Shown here in pieces: positions 1 to 7,400 of a DNA stretch of 24,259 bases. How positions within the stretch are numbered: the first letter of the stretch is position 1; each line of letters opens with the position of its first letter. A program made the translations under genes and the position numbers. The stretch lies in contig JAEZDJ010000052.1 of the NCBI GenBank assembly GCA_023429565.1, positions 1-24,259 on the forward strand, read 5' to 3'. The notes beneath the pieces were generated by a model. That model did not search any database. It worked only from the letters and a program-made list of their open reading frames with translations, and was not told the origin of the DNA. This DNA comes from Actinomycetes bacterium (GTDB lineage Bacteria; Actinomycetota; Coriobacteriia; Coriobacteriales; Eggerthellaceae).

Positions 1-203
1 ATGCAGGTTCGACGATCCGTCCCTCTCGCTGTGTGGGCAAGAGGATATCGCTCAAGATACCGGGCTATAGTAGCATGGGACTCTGCATGCGGATAAAGTG
101 CCCATGCGCAGCGTCGCTTCACAGGAATCCATCCGTTGATTCCCCGTATACATCAGGACATACTCGAAAGAGGACAGACCGAACGAAGCGCCCGACGACG
201 ACG
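1..203. other. Left edge, no confident gene; possible 3' end of a + gene
   Basis: In plus frame 2 the sequence is open from the window edge to a TAG at 68-70 and reads as the acidic tail RFDDPSLSLCGQEDIAQDTGL minus a few edge residues. This could be the last ~22 codons of a gene entering from the left, but it is too short to identify. The remainder, up to the stop of the minus-strand NTPase at 204, would then be a convergent intergenic region. It holds a 7-bp inverted repeat (GCATGGG at 73-79, CCCATGC at 101-107) without a T tract. Nothing else is supported here. Confidence 0.2.
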
Positions 204-998
204 TCAAGCTCCACAGGCAGCGCAGACGGCCGCACTTCCCACATCATCGGGAAGCACGGCCTGACACCCACCCCAAGACGAAGCAAAACGTTCTCTGGCA
301 AGCTCGGCCAGGGCGGCGCGCACGACGATGACCGCATGGGGAAACGCAGGCGTGGGACCGGCCTCCAGCAGAGAGACGGCCTGGGTCAGCCCCCCTCCGC
401 GCATCAGTTCCAACCTCCCCAGCTCATCAACGACCAGCAGGCCCCTCTGGACCGACGCATCCCGCGCGCAGCCAGCGAGCGAGGCGAAGTGATCGTTCAC
501 ACGCGCGAGGGCAGCATCGGAGATGTCCCAGGCAAGCTGCGCCGCCGCACTCTGGCTTGACGGGTCGAACGTGCCCGCCTTCTGGGACAGGTCGCGTCTC
601 CGGGCAAACAGGATACGCTCGCCGCCAGGAAGCAGCACGTTCTCGATCCCCAGCTTCTCAAACTCCCCGCTCCCCGCGAGGCCCTGCACGGGAGCCGAAA
701 GGGGCAGTCCGCCAAGTGGAAAGGCATCTTTGCGGTCAGAGCCGCCACAAAACCCGAATGCGGACAGGGGCGTCGATGCCGCCTCCGTGTCGTTGGCCTG
801 CGAAGGATGGGCCGAAGGGCACTGAACCAAACCGTCACGAGCTGGCTCTTCCCACGACTCGTCGGCAGCACGACGGCGCCAAACGCCGGGAGCAAGCACC
901 CCAGAGCACGTCACCCCCTCACGGGACAACTGGGACGTCAGACGCTGAAGCCACCGCGTCTTGCCCGTCTGCACCTCTCCCGTCAGCATGAACAACAT
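204..998 (-). CDS. THEP1-like P-loop nucleoside-triphosphatase
   Basis: Probable cytosolic NTPase of the THEP1/NTPase_1 class, which hydrolyses nucleoside triphosphates; its physiological role is generally unknown. The protein opens with a hydrophobic strand and a Walker A loop, GEVQTGKT (residues 7-14). A Walker B-type strand, GLLVVDELGRLEL, lies near residues 186-198 and carries the DELG signature expected for this family. At 264 aa it is longer than the usual ~180 aa. The excess sits at about residues 42-125 and is low-complexity, Gly/Pro/Ser-rich. The start at 998 is well supported by AGGAGG five bases upstream, and a TATAAT box lies ~40 bases upstream. The gene lies downstream of the flavoprotein on the same strand but is separated by 232 bases containing a strong hairpin, so it is probably its own unit. 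The family call is fairly sure; the role is unknown. Confidence 0.72.
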   Translation of the reverse strand: MLFMLTGEVQTGKTRWLQRLTSQLSREGVTCSGVLAPGVWRRRAADESWEEPARDGLVQCPSAHPSQANDTEAASTPLSAFGFCGGSDRKDAFPLGGLPLSAPVQGLAGSGEFEKLGIENVLLPGGERILFARRRDLSQKAGTFDPSSQSAAAQLAWDISDAALARVNDHFASLAGCARDASVQRGLLVVDELGRLELMRGGGLTQAVSLLEAGPTPAFPHAVIVVRAALAELARERFASSWGGCQAVLPDDVGSAAVCAACGA

Positions 999-1019
999 TG
1001 ACGCCTCCTGTCCCTCTCC

Positions 1020-1062
1020 ACTCTTTCCCTGGCTGCATTATATGCTAACGGGTATAAGATGG
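1020..1062 (-). promoter_or_regulatory. Promoter -10 of the NTPase gene
   Basis: A perfect TATAAT lies on the minus strand at 1042-1037, placing the expected transcription start near 1030 and giving a ~30-base leader before the ATG at 998. No good -35 hexamer is visible 16-18 bases upstream. The -10 is flanked by a short imperfect inverted repeat (TTATA and TATAA separated by about ten bases), which could be an operator. This supports separate transcription from the upstream flavoprotein gene. Confidence 0.4.
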
Positions 1063-1183
1063 GCGAGAGCGATGAAGCCGTTCGACTGCGACAGAGGCCA
1101 TGAGTCGTCGCCTTCACTGACGGCACCCACGTACAGCACGCCCTGCATCCCAGCCTCTTGAAAGACGCCGAGATGCAGGATTC

Positions 1184-1215
1184 GCCGCCCCGCCTGCACG
1201 GCTTGGCGGGTCGGC
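1184..1215 (-). terminator. GC-rich hairpin after the flavoprotein gene
   Basis: The arms GCCGCCCCGCC (1184-1194) and GGCGGGTCGGC (1205-1215) pair over 11 bp with one mismatch around a 10-base loop. The hairpin starts 15 bases beyond the flavoprotein stop codon. No T tract follows, so it may be a weak or factor-assisted terminator, or an mRNA 3'-protecting structure. Confidence 0.45.
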
Positions 1216-1230
1216 ATGTTACGGCATAGG

Positions 1231-2862
1231 CTACGCGGTCACGCTCTCGAAGTCGTCCATCATGTCCTTGACGGACAGCACCCCGAGGATGAACCCGCGC
1301 CCGATGGAACCGCCGGGAAGGACCATGGGATATTCATGCCCATAGAAGGAGCCGCCGCAGTCGCCCGCTGCCCACAGGCCTTTGATCACCTCGCCCTCCT
1401 CGTTCAGGACACGGCTGTGTTCCTCAACCTGCAAACCACCGACCGTGGCGAGGACGCCCGGAGCACGCTTGATGGCGTAGAACGGCGGCTCCTTGATGGC
1501 GGTATAGCCCATGAACTCTCGCTTCACGCCAAAATCCTCGTCGACGCCCTTCTCGCACAACTCGTTGTAACGTTCCACCGTCGCGAGGAACGTCTTCTTG
1601 TCGATCCCGTACGCTTCGGCGATGCCCTCCAGCGTGTCGGACTTGATGATGGCGCCTCGCTCCACGGCCTTTGCCCAATCGTTGGCGGGATCTGCCGTCT
1701 CGCGGCTATGGCTGTTCGGATTGGGCATGTCCGCCACATGATCCATCCAGTGGGCATCCGTGATCTGAAACGCAAGCTTTTCGGGCTGCGCCGCGACAGC
1801 CTGGACCACGGCCTGATAGGGAACGTCCTCATTGCCGAAGCGCTCCCCCTTGACGTTGACGCGCAGCCACGGGATGCCCGAAAACGGCGCGTTGCCTTCC
1901 GGGAGCCACGTGGGATCGAAGTGCATCATCAGGGCATGCGGAGCCGGGGTGATCTTGGCGCCGATCCATGTTCCCATCTTGATGGCGTCGCCGGTGTTGT
2001 TGGGTGCGCCATGCATGCTCTGCACGCCCAGAAGAAGCGGGGCGTAGCATTCCAGCATCTCCTCGTCGTCGGTGATGTCTCCGCAGGCCATGAGCACGCC
2101 TTTGGAGGCGTTCACCTTCACCTGCTTCCCGTTCGAATCCTGGCCGATCACCCCCACCACGTCCCCGGCGTCATTGGTGACAAGCTGCACCGCCGGGGTG
2201 TCCCACAGCATGGTCGCGCCCGCGGCCTCAGCCTTCTCGCCCATAAGCGTGAGCAGTTCGGCATACTGCGCGTAGCGCGTGGAGAAGTCGTTGTCCACAT
2301 ACCAGCCGATGGATTGCCCCTTCTCCACGATGACAGGAGTCTTCTCCTTGGTGTTGTCGAATATCCAGTCCATCACCTCACCGCCGCGGTTGAGGAAGTT
2401 CATGACCAGCTTGCCGTCGTCGCGCCCGTTGGAGACCTCGGCGAAATCCGCATAGAGCTCCCCCGTGTCGAAGGGCGCGCCGCCGGACTCGAGCCATTGT
2501 TTGTTGTTGATGGCATTGGCGCACCAGCCGTTCGAGATGGCCTTGTTGCCCTTCTGCAGCACCACAGTGTTGAGCCCATGGAGCGCCGCGTACATGGCTG
2601 CGGGAGCGCCAGCCGCGCCCAAGCCCACAATGCACACGTCCGCATCGTAGGTTTCCGCGAAATCCGATTCGGCGATGGGTGCGGGTGCTGTCGACCAGCT
2701 CCAGCGGGTTGCGTCGGACGGCGCCTGCGCGCCCGTGCTTGTTCCAGCAGATGCGCCCTGCTGCGCGGGCGCGCAGGCCGCAAGGCCCGCCCCCACGGCC
2801 ATCGTCGCACCGCCCGCGACCGCTCCCTTCAAAAAGCTGCGCCTCGTGAGTCCCTTCATCAT
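1231..2862 (-). CDS. Tat-exported FAD-binding reductase lipoprotein (flavocytochrome c / fumarate reductase flavoprotein-like)
   Basis: Extracytoplasmic flavin reductase of the FAD_binding_2 family, which typically transfers electrons from the quinone pool to an organic acceptor. The N-terminus has a twin-arginine signal (LTRRSFLKG) followed by a lipobox LAAC (Cys30), so it should be folded in the cytosol and then lipid-anchored outside. The dinucleotide motif GLGAAGAPAA lies at residues 80-89, and the C-terminal FAD segment AAGDCGGSFYGHEYP is present. Length (543 aa) suits the family. There is no CxxCH haem motif, so a separate donor is needed. The active site looks atypical: the His-rich HHTMGG segment of fumarate reductases reads VLATVGGL, and the NRLGG arginine region reads YPMVLPGG, which argues against fumarate as substrate. 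The start at 2862 has AGGAGG nine bases upstream. It is divergent from a membrane LuxR regulator, an arrangement I associate with substrate-inducible reductases of Eggerthellaceae. The substrate is unknown. Confidence 0.88.
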   Translation of the reverse strand: MMKGLTRRSFLKGAVAGGATMAVGAGLAACAPAQQGASAGTSTGAQAPSDATRWSWSTAPAPIAESDFAETYDADVCIVGLGAAGAPAAMYAALHGLNTVVLQKGNKAISNGWCANAINNKQWLESGGAPFDTGELYADFAEVSNGRDDGKLVMNFLNRGGEVMDWIFDNTKEKTPVIVEKGQSIGWYVDNDFSTRYAQYAELLTLMGEKAEAAGATMLWDTPAVQLVTNDAGDVVGVIGQDSNGKQVKVNASKGVLMACGDITDDEEMLECYAPLLLGVQSMHGAPNNTGDAIKMGTWIGAKITPAPHALMMHFDPTWLPEGNAPFSGIPWLRVNVKGERFGNEDVPYQAVVQAVAAQPEKLAFQITDAHWMDHVADMPNPNSHSRETADPANDWAKAVERGAIIKSDTLEGIAEAYGIDKKTFLATVERYNELCEKGVDEDFGVKREFMGYTAIKEPPFYAIKRAPGVLATVGGLQVEEHSRVLNEEGEVIKGLWAAGDCGGSFYGHEYPMVLPGGSIGRGFILGVLSVKDMMDDFESVTA

Positions 2863-3072
2863 GTCCCCTTTCCTCCTGCCATTCGCGTCAGCCAGCCTTC
2901 GGCTAGCCCGTTTTCCTGTCGCCCGGCATTTCCGTGCGGCAGTTCACAGGTTAGTCACCCAACGGTTTTTGCAAATCATGTCCGTGGCGCTTTTTTGGGT
3001 GATTTTCAACGAATTCCCTCACCTTTTTGCTCTATAGTTGGGTTACTGGGGATGTTAGCGGGGGTGATTGAA
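2863..3072. promoter_or_regulatory. Divergent regulatory region between reductase and LuxR regulator
   Basis: This 210-base gap must hold both promoters. It contains an 8-bp perfect inverted repeat, TCACCCAA at 2955-2962 and TTGGGTGA at 2995-3002, and further TCACC/GGTGA copies at 3019-3024 and 3062-3067. The start-to-start spacings are about 42, 22 and 43 bases, close to whole helical turns. A -10-like TATAGT lies at 3033-3038 for the regulator. The last GGGTGA copy coincides with the regulator's ribosome-binding site, so it may be there for that reason alone. A binding array for the adjacent LuxR protein is an inference. Confidence 0.4.
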
Positions 3073-4536
3073 GTGCCAAGGAAGCCATGGTCGCTCGGCA
3101 TGACGGCCGACAAGGTGTGGAAAAGTTTCTATCCTGTTCCCTTCTGCTTCATGGGCATGGGAATCTTCCGCGTTTGGACCGAAACCCTGTACGCCAATGG
3201 GCAGATCGGGTTTCCGGCGCTCGAGTTCAGTGCACCGCTTCCTTTTTTTGATGCCTATGCGCTGTTTGATTACCTTTCGGTCTTCGTCCTCATCCTACTG
3301 GCAGTGTTTGCCAAACGCCTCGCACCCCTCTACTCACGCCCGTGGGCAATCGCCGCCACCGCCGTCGCCATGATTGGCGCAGCCTGCCTGAACTTCGCCT
3401 CGATCTTCCATCCCGAATTGGCGGGCATGCTCAGATGGCCCGCCATCATCAGCGGCTCGATCGGCATCTCGTTCATCCTCATGCTGTGGTCTGAATTCTT
3501 CGGCTGCATCAACCCCCTGCGCGTTGCCGGCTACTACGCGGCCGGAATCGTCGTCAGCTGCCTTGTTCTCTGGGCGTTCAAGGGCCTCTCGCTGCCTTGG
3601 CTCTGGGTGGGGACCTGCCTGGTGCCAATCGTCTCCCTCCTCTGCCTTTGGCGGTCTTACCTCACCCTGCCCGCAGACGGATTTCCTCCCGCTTATCAGC
3701 ACGACTATTCCTTTCCCTGGAAGCCGGTGGTGGTCATTGGGATCTATTCCTTCGTCTATGGCATGCGCAACGGCGTCTTCATGAGTCCCCTCTCGATGAA
3801 CTCCGGCATGGGCGCGTTTGTCGGTGCGGCCGTGGTCTATGTCCTGGTAAGCCGCCTGGGAGAGAAGCTGGATTTCTCACTTCTGTGGAAGATCGCCATG
3901 CCCCTGATGCTCATATCGCTGGCGCCGCTTGACGGGCTGGTCGAAAGATGGGCGGCCATAGCCGACACCTGCGCCCTGACCAGCTACACCATCCTGCTGT
4001 TGCTCCTCATGGTCATCATGAGCAACCTCTCGTATCGCTATGGTGTATGCGCGCTCTGGATTTTCGCCATTGAACGAGCCGTGCGCATGGCCGCGTCCCA
4101 GACGGGCAGAATCGCCGGCAGCGTCATTGACGTGTCCTCGCTGCCGGCCTTTGCGCAGTTCCTCGTCCTCTTGGGCATGGCGGGACTTCTGGTGTTCGTC
4201 GCCTGCTTCTTCTTCTCGGAAAAGTCAGTGACGTCCCCGTGGGGCGTGGTGCTGAAGCACACGATTGCCGACGACCGGGAGCTGTATCTGAAAAAGAACC
4301 GGACGGGCCTCAAATGCAAGGAGCTGGGACATGCCCACCAGCTCACCAGCCGAGAGGAGGAGGTTCTGACGCTCATCGCCCAGGGCAAGCGCCTCTCGCA
4401 GATCGCCGACGAACTGAGCATCAGCACGAACACCGTCAAGACGCACACGCGTCACGTCTACACCAAGCTGGAGATAAATTCCCGCAACGAGCTCAACGCC
4501 TTGCTTGGAATAAAGCGAGGGGATGTCAAGAGGTGA
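3073..4536 (+). CDS. Membrane-embedded LuxR-family transcriptional regulator
   Basis: About 420 residues form a largely hydrophobic polytopic membrane domain with roughly twelve helices. A C-terminal LuxR/GerE helix-turn-helix follows (LTSREEEVLTLIAQGKRLSQ, then IADELSIS and TVKTHTRHVYTKL), covering the last ~65 residues. Such proteins are thought to sense a ligand or envelope state through the membrane domain and activate neighbouring genes. The reading frame stays open far upstream across the antisense of the reductase, but that part is not hydrophobic and is a shadow. I chose GTG 3073 because GGGGGTGATT, close to the consensus GGAGGTGAT, precedes it by a good distance. The ATG at 3052 is in frame but has poor spacing. 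The natural target is the divergent reductase gene. It converges on the substrate-binding protein at 4690. Confidence 0.85.
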   Translation: MPRKPWSLGMTADKVWKSFYPVPFCFMGMGIFRVWTETLYANGQIGFPALEFSAPLPFFDAYALFDYLSVFVLILLAVFAKRLAPLYSRPWAIAATAVAMIGAACLNFASIFHPELAGMLRWPAIISGSIGISFILMLWSEFFGCINPLRVAGYYAAGIVVSCLVLWAFKGLSLPWLWVGTCLVPIVSLLCLWRSYLTLPADGFPPAYQHDYSFPWKPVVVIGIYSFVYGMRNGVFMSPLSMNSGMGAFVGAAVVYVLVSRLGEKLDFSLLWKIAMPLMLISLAPLDGLVERWAAIADTCALTSYTILLLLLMVIMSNLSYRYGVCALWIFAIERAVRMAASQTGRIAGSVIDVSSLPAFAQFLVLLGMAGLLVFVACFFFSEKSVTSPWGVVLKHTIADDRELYLKKNRTGLKCKELGHAHQLTSREEEVLTLIAQGKRLSQIADELSISTNTVKTHTRHVYTKLEINSRNELNALLGIKRGDVKR

Positions 4537-4640
4537 TGGCGGAGGGCCATGGCCTTCCGGCGAGGACCGGGGGCGGACGGCAGCGCCCCTCGCCTGGCTG
4601 GCGTTGCGCCCTGTTCTGCCTTGTTCTGGGGCATGGCAAA

Positions 4641-4672
4641 GTCGACGCCCCAAGCGTGGCGCGGGCGTCGAC
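4641..4672. terminator. Bidirectional terminator-like hairpin in convergent gap
   Basis: Perfect 10-bp arms GTCGACGCCC (4641-4650) and GGGCGTCGAC (4663-4672) enclose a 12-base loop. It lies between the regulator stop (4536) and the convergent substrate-binding protein stop (4690), where a shared terminator is expected. Neither side has a strong T tract. A second near-palindrome, GGAGGGCCATGGCCTTCC, lies at 4541-4558 just after the regulator stop. Confidence 0.5.
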
Positions 4673-4689
4673 CTGACTTGTCCCCCGGG

Positions 4690-5871
4690 CTATCCCCGAT
4701 AGGGCGGATAGCTGTTGCCGAGAAGGTTCTCAATCTCGTCGTCGGAAGGCTCGGTCCAGTAGAAGAGGGTATAGAACTCCTTTGCCACCTGCACCATGTC
4801 GACGTCATAGCGGTCGGGATACAACATGTTGGCGACCCATTGTATGCCCAGGAAGCGGTTCACTCCCGGAGGACGGTCCATCCAGGCGAAGGGAACGCTG
4901 GGCATGGCGTACACCCGCCCCGTCTGGCAGGCAGGAACCTGGGCCCAGTTCTTGTTTACCCGGATGTCCTCGACCGCGCCGCCCATGTTGTCGTAGTCCC
5001 AGGCGACAATGACGTCCGGCGCCCAGGCCATCACCTGTTCCAGCGACACGTTCGACATGCCCAAGCCCTCGTTCTCGGGCACGGCGGCCACATTGTTCGC
5101 CCCGGCCAAGGCAAAGGCGAGCGCATGCTGCGACGCGTCGGGCTCGGTCTGCAAGCCTTCGGGTCCCTCGGCATAGAACAGCGTGACCCTCTCGTCGTCG
5201 GGAACATTCCCAACCGCCTGCGTCACGCGGTCATACACGCCTTCGCAGTAGGTCGACAGCTCGGCAGCTCGGTCCTCACGCCCGAAGATGGACCCCAACA
5301 TGCGATAGCACTCGCCTATCTTGTCCATGGACCCGTCCAGCAGGCACACGGGGATGTTGGTGGAATCCTGAAGCTCCTGAGCCTCCGATATGTTGGACTC
5401 CGTCAGCCCGATGGCCGATATGGAGAACACCAGCTGCACGCCTTCGACCATGAGCATCTCGCGGTTGATCTCGCCATCACCCGAAAGGGAGCCCATGAAG
5501 GACCGCTCCGAGGTGCCCGCCGGAAGGAATTCCAGCTGCTTCTTGGAAAACTGGATAGAGGTGCCCGCCAAAAGCTCGGGATTCAGCGTGAAGCAGAATA
5601 TCTGGGCCAGGCCGCTCGTGAAATACACCTTCTCCAGCTTCGCGGGCGTGGGAATTTCCAACGTGCGTCCCACGTGGTCCGTGATCTCCCGCTCGCCGGT
5701 TATGGCCTCCCCGAAGCTTGAACAGCTGGAAAGACCCGGCACCATGGTCAGCAGAAGACCGGTGCCGACCACCTTCACGAAGGCGCGGCGGCCCATGACG
5801 GTGGTATATCCGCCCTGCGCGAGGCCGTGCCTTCCGCCCTTCCCGTCTTGGCCTGTGTTCGTATCGATCAT
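4690..5871 (-). CDS. Tat-exported ABC substrate-binding lipoprotein (Peripla_BP_2 / siderophore-corrinoid class)
   Basis: Extracytoplasmic receptor of the BtuF/FecB-type class, which hands metal chelates such as siderophores, corrinoids or haem to an ABC importer. After a ~25-residue polar extension there is a twin-arginine signal (GRRAFVKVVG) and a lipobox LSSC. The mature part begins with the typical DHVGRTLEIPTP strand and ends with the RPPGVNRFLGIQWVANMLYP helix region. The central block YAEGPEGLQTEP is shared almost exactly with the second binding protein at 20888. I chose ATG 5871 because GAGGAG stands eight bases upstream; the frame is open to 5940 but that start lacks support. Tat export is unusual for this fold, which normally uses Sec. 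It is the last gene of the minus-strand cluster. No permease or ATPase is nearby, so the partner transporter must be elsewhere. The ligand is not predictable from sequence alone. Confidence 0.88.
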   Translation of the reverse strand: MIDTNTGQDGKGGRHGLAQGGYTTVMGRRAFVKVVGTGLLLTMVPGLSSCSSFGEAITGEREITDHVGRTLEIPTPAKLEKVYFTSGLAQIFCFTLNPELLAGTSIQFSKKQLEFLPAGTSERSFMGSLSGDGEINREMLMVEGVQLVFSISAIGLTESNISEAQELQDSTNIPVCLLDGSMDKIGECYRMLGSIFGREDRAAELSTYCEGVYDRVTQAVGNVPDDERVTLFYAEGPEGLQTEPDASQHALAFALAGANNVAAVPENEGLGMSNVSLEQVMAWAPDVIVAWDYDNMGGAVEDIRVNKNWAQVPACQTGRVYAMPSVPFAWMDRPPGVNRFLGIQWVANMLYPDRYDVDMVQVAKEFYTLFYWTEPSDDEIENLLGNSYPPYRG

Positions 5872-5922
5872 GCTCGTTCTCCTCGTCCGTTCTCCTGCCC
5901 CTGTCACCCCAGGCGCACTGCA

Positions 5923-6015
5923 GCGAACTCGCTGCCGCAAGCCTCATGAAATACCTGTTCATGTCAGGATTGCAAAAGGGAGTTCGCAGATGAATCGCTC
6001 GGCCGCGTTCGGCCG
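5923..6015 (-). other. Inverted repeats between lipoprotein and binding-protein genes
   Basis: Two structures lie in this 144-base gap. CGGCCG-CGTT-CGGCCG (6000-6015) forms a compact hairpin directly abutting the stop codon of the upstream lipoprotein gene. GCGAACTC (5923-5930) and GAGTTCGC (5980-5987) form a wider 8-bp stem around about 49 bases. Neither is followed by a T tract. They could attenuate or process the transcript before the binding-protein gene. I recognise no riboswitch here. Confidence 0.3.
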
Positions 6016-6522
6016 TCATTGCCATTGCAACGCCGTGTCCGCCCCCGCCGCACGCATTGCGTCGAGATCGAGTGTGCCCTCTTGATTGTCGACGTGCACC
6101 GACACGTTGTAGGTGTCGTACAGGGTTCCCCATTCCCCGCCGGCGTCATCATCAGGGTAGGCCTCCGCATTCAGCAGCCTCAGGGCAGCCTCCCCCGCCT
6201 TGACGCCTTCATCCACCTTGTCGGTCGCAACCAGGATGGTGATGTAAATGAACGAGCCGTCTGCATCGACGCCGATCGAGCCATCCTCAACAAGAGAGAA
6301 ATCGGCATAGATCCCCGCGTTCAAAGCCACCTCTCCGCCTGCCAGCATGGTCTCCTGGGCAGCCTGAGCCGCTCGAGACAGCTGATCCGCGTCCAAGGAT
6401 TCAGCAGCCGAGCCAACGCTTTCGGAAGCGTCCCCCGTCGTCGAAGCGGTACACGAGCACGCCAGTGTCATTGACAGAAACATTCCGAACACTGCGATGA
6501 CCGTCTGGGAAATCCGTCTCAT
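6016..6522 (-). CDS. Small exported protein, probable lipoprotein, function unknown
   Basis: A 168-aa protein with an N-terminal signal (MRRISQTVIAVFGMFLSMTL) followed by ACSC. The cysteines suggest a lipoprotein, although neither fits the lipobox perfectly because the -3 position is Thr or Ala. The mature domain (about residues 45-168) is acidic and has an alpha/beta look: an Ala-rich helix (LDADQLSRAAQAAQETMLAGG), then strands such as FIYITILVAT, and a second Ala-rich helix. I do not recognise the family. The start at 6522 is well supported by AAGGAG eight bases upstream. It sits between the secreted SUOX-like protein and the substrate-binding protein, so an accessory role in ligand capture is plausible but unproven. 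Confidence 0.7.
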   Translation of the reverse strand: MRRISQTVIAVFGMFLSMTLACSCTASTTGDASESVGSAAESLDADQLSRAAQAAQETMLAGGEVALNAGIYADFSLVEDGSIGVDADGSFIYITILVATDKVDEGVKAGEAALRLLNAEAYPDDDAGGEWGTLYDTYNVSVHVDNQEGTLDLDAMRAAGADTALQWQ

Positions 6523-6557
6523 TCCGTAGTCTCCTTGTTGCTTCTCTTGTCCGAGCA

Positions 6558-6583
6558 GGAGGCGGATCGGACGATCCGCCTCC
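6558..6583. terminator. Perfect 12-bp intergenic hairpin
   Basis: The arms GGAGGCGGATCG (6558-6569) and CGATCCGCCTCC (6572-6583) are perfect complements separated by GA, so the realistic loop is four bases. The hairpin lies between two same-strand genes, 37 bases past the stop at 6621 and about 25 bases before the next ribosome-binding site. In the minus direction no U tract follows, so partial termination or 3'-end protection of the upstream mRNA segment is more likely than full termination. In the plus direction CTTTT follows. Confidence 0.55.
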
Positions 6584-6620
6584 CTTTTGCTGTTCTTGTC
6601 TCATTCAGCAATGAATGAAT

Positions 6621-7316
6621 TTACAGAACGATGGTAACCTCTTCCACATTGGAGGGCATACGCTTGCCAGCAGCGAGAGAGTTCGTGTAATCAACGCCAC
6701 TAACCAGACCCATGCAGAAGCGTGGAGCCGTGTCACCACCGTTCAACACAGTGGGAAGCACCTCAGATGCGGTGTCAAGGAGGGGATTCGTCGAAGATAT
6801 TTGCGCATTTTTGGAGCTGTACGCGATAACCGCCTCGTTAGCTACGCCACCGGTCGCATTCGTTGCGGACGCCGTAGTTGCACCATAGAAATACTGAGCA
6901 CGAGTGATCTCTGCTTTCGTAGGATAGTATTTCGTGTAGGGGCCGTCAGTGCAATCGAATGCAAGATGGGCAGTGCCGGACGCAGCAGCCCAAACCGAAC
7001 CAACCCCAGCTTGCGCGAACAGGTCGCTCAGCTTGACGTAGTTGTCAGTTCCCACAACGTTCCACACGTCACCCTTGCAGTATAAGAACCCCATGTCCGT
7101 TGTGCTAATTTTTCCGGCGGTCTGAAGGGCGGCATAGGTAACCGTCGTAGATGAAGTGATCACACCGCCTTGCTCAACATTGACGACAATCTCTGACTGC
7201 GAATCGGCGGCATAGGCATGATCGACATTGATTGCGCCGATGCCAAGACCCATTGCCGTTACCAGAAGCACAGCAGCCAGTGCCTTGAACCACTTGCTTG
7301 ATTTCACCAGTTCCAT
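6621..7316 (-). CDS. Secreted protein with a domain shared with the PASTA surface protein (possible SUOX-like fold)
   Basis: A 231-aa protein with a Sec signal peptide (hydrophobic core ALAAVLLVTAMGLGIGAI, cleavage after AYA near residue 36) and no membrane or wall anchor, so it should be released or held by partners. The rest is a single domain. Its landmarks (YVKLSDLF.QAGV, AHLAFDCTDG, AVIAYSSKN, RFCMGLVSG, VEEVTIVL) line up in order with residues ~385-536 of the surface protein at 16625. The pattern resembles the molybdopterin-binding (sulfite-oxidase-like) fold without its cofactor site; I hold that assignment loosely. The start at 7316 has AAAGGAGAG upstream. The gene is bracketed by a STAB-SD-like element in its leader and a strong hairpin after its stop, suggesting an abundant product. 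A ligand-carrier role is inferred from context. Confidence 0.75.
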   Translation of the reverse strand: MELVKSSKWFKALAAVLLVTAMGLGIGAINVDHAYAADSQSEIVVNVEQGGVITSSTTVTYAALQTAGKISTTDMGFLYCKGDVWNVVGTDNYVKLSDLFAQAGVGSVWAAASGTAHLAFDCTDGPYTKYYPTKAEITRAQYFYGATTASATNATGGVANEAVIAYSSKNAQISSTNPLLDTASEVLPTVLNGGDTAPRFCMGLVSGVDYTNSLAAGKRMPSNVEEVTIVL

Positions 7317-7337
7317 GATATTCTCTCCTTTGGTCAG

Positions 7338-7361
7338 TGCCTTCTCTCTCGGGAGAAGGCA
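7338..7361 (-). other. Leader hairpin of the secreted-protein gene
   Basis: The arms TGCCTTCTC (7338-7346) and GAGAAGGCA (7353-7361) are perfect 9-bp complements around six bases. It lies in the leader between the 16S-complementary element and the true ribosome-binding site of the gene starting at 7316. It could block 5' decay or modulate initiation. Confidence 0.4.
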
Positions 7362-7400
7362 TGTATTGTTTGGAACCGCTTTTCACCCCGTTCGATACGC

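Noticed and set aside
33..560. A 175-codon plus-strand frame
   Set aside because: It is antisense to the NTPase gene, has Arg/Pro-rich composition typical of shadow frames, and has no family signature.
1216..3072. An open frame continuous with the first LuxR gene that would add over 600 residues
   Set aside because: It lies antisense to the clear reductase gene, has no recognisable domain, and a better start with a ribosome-binding site exists at 3073.
5872..5940. N-terminal extension of the substrate-binding protein to 5940
   Set aside because: GAGGAG precedes ATG 5871, the extra residues are not signal-like, and the twin-arginine motif already lies well inside the shorter protein.
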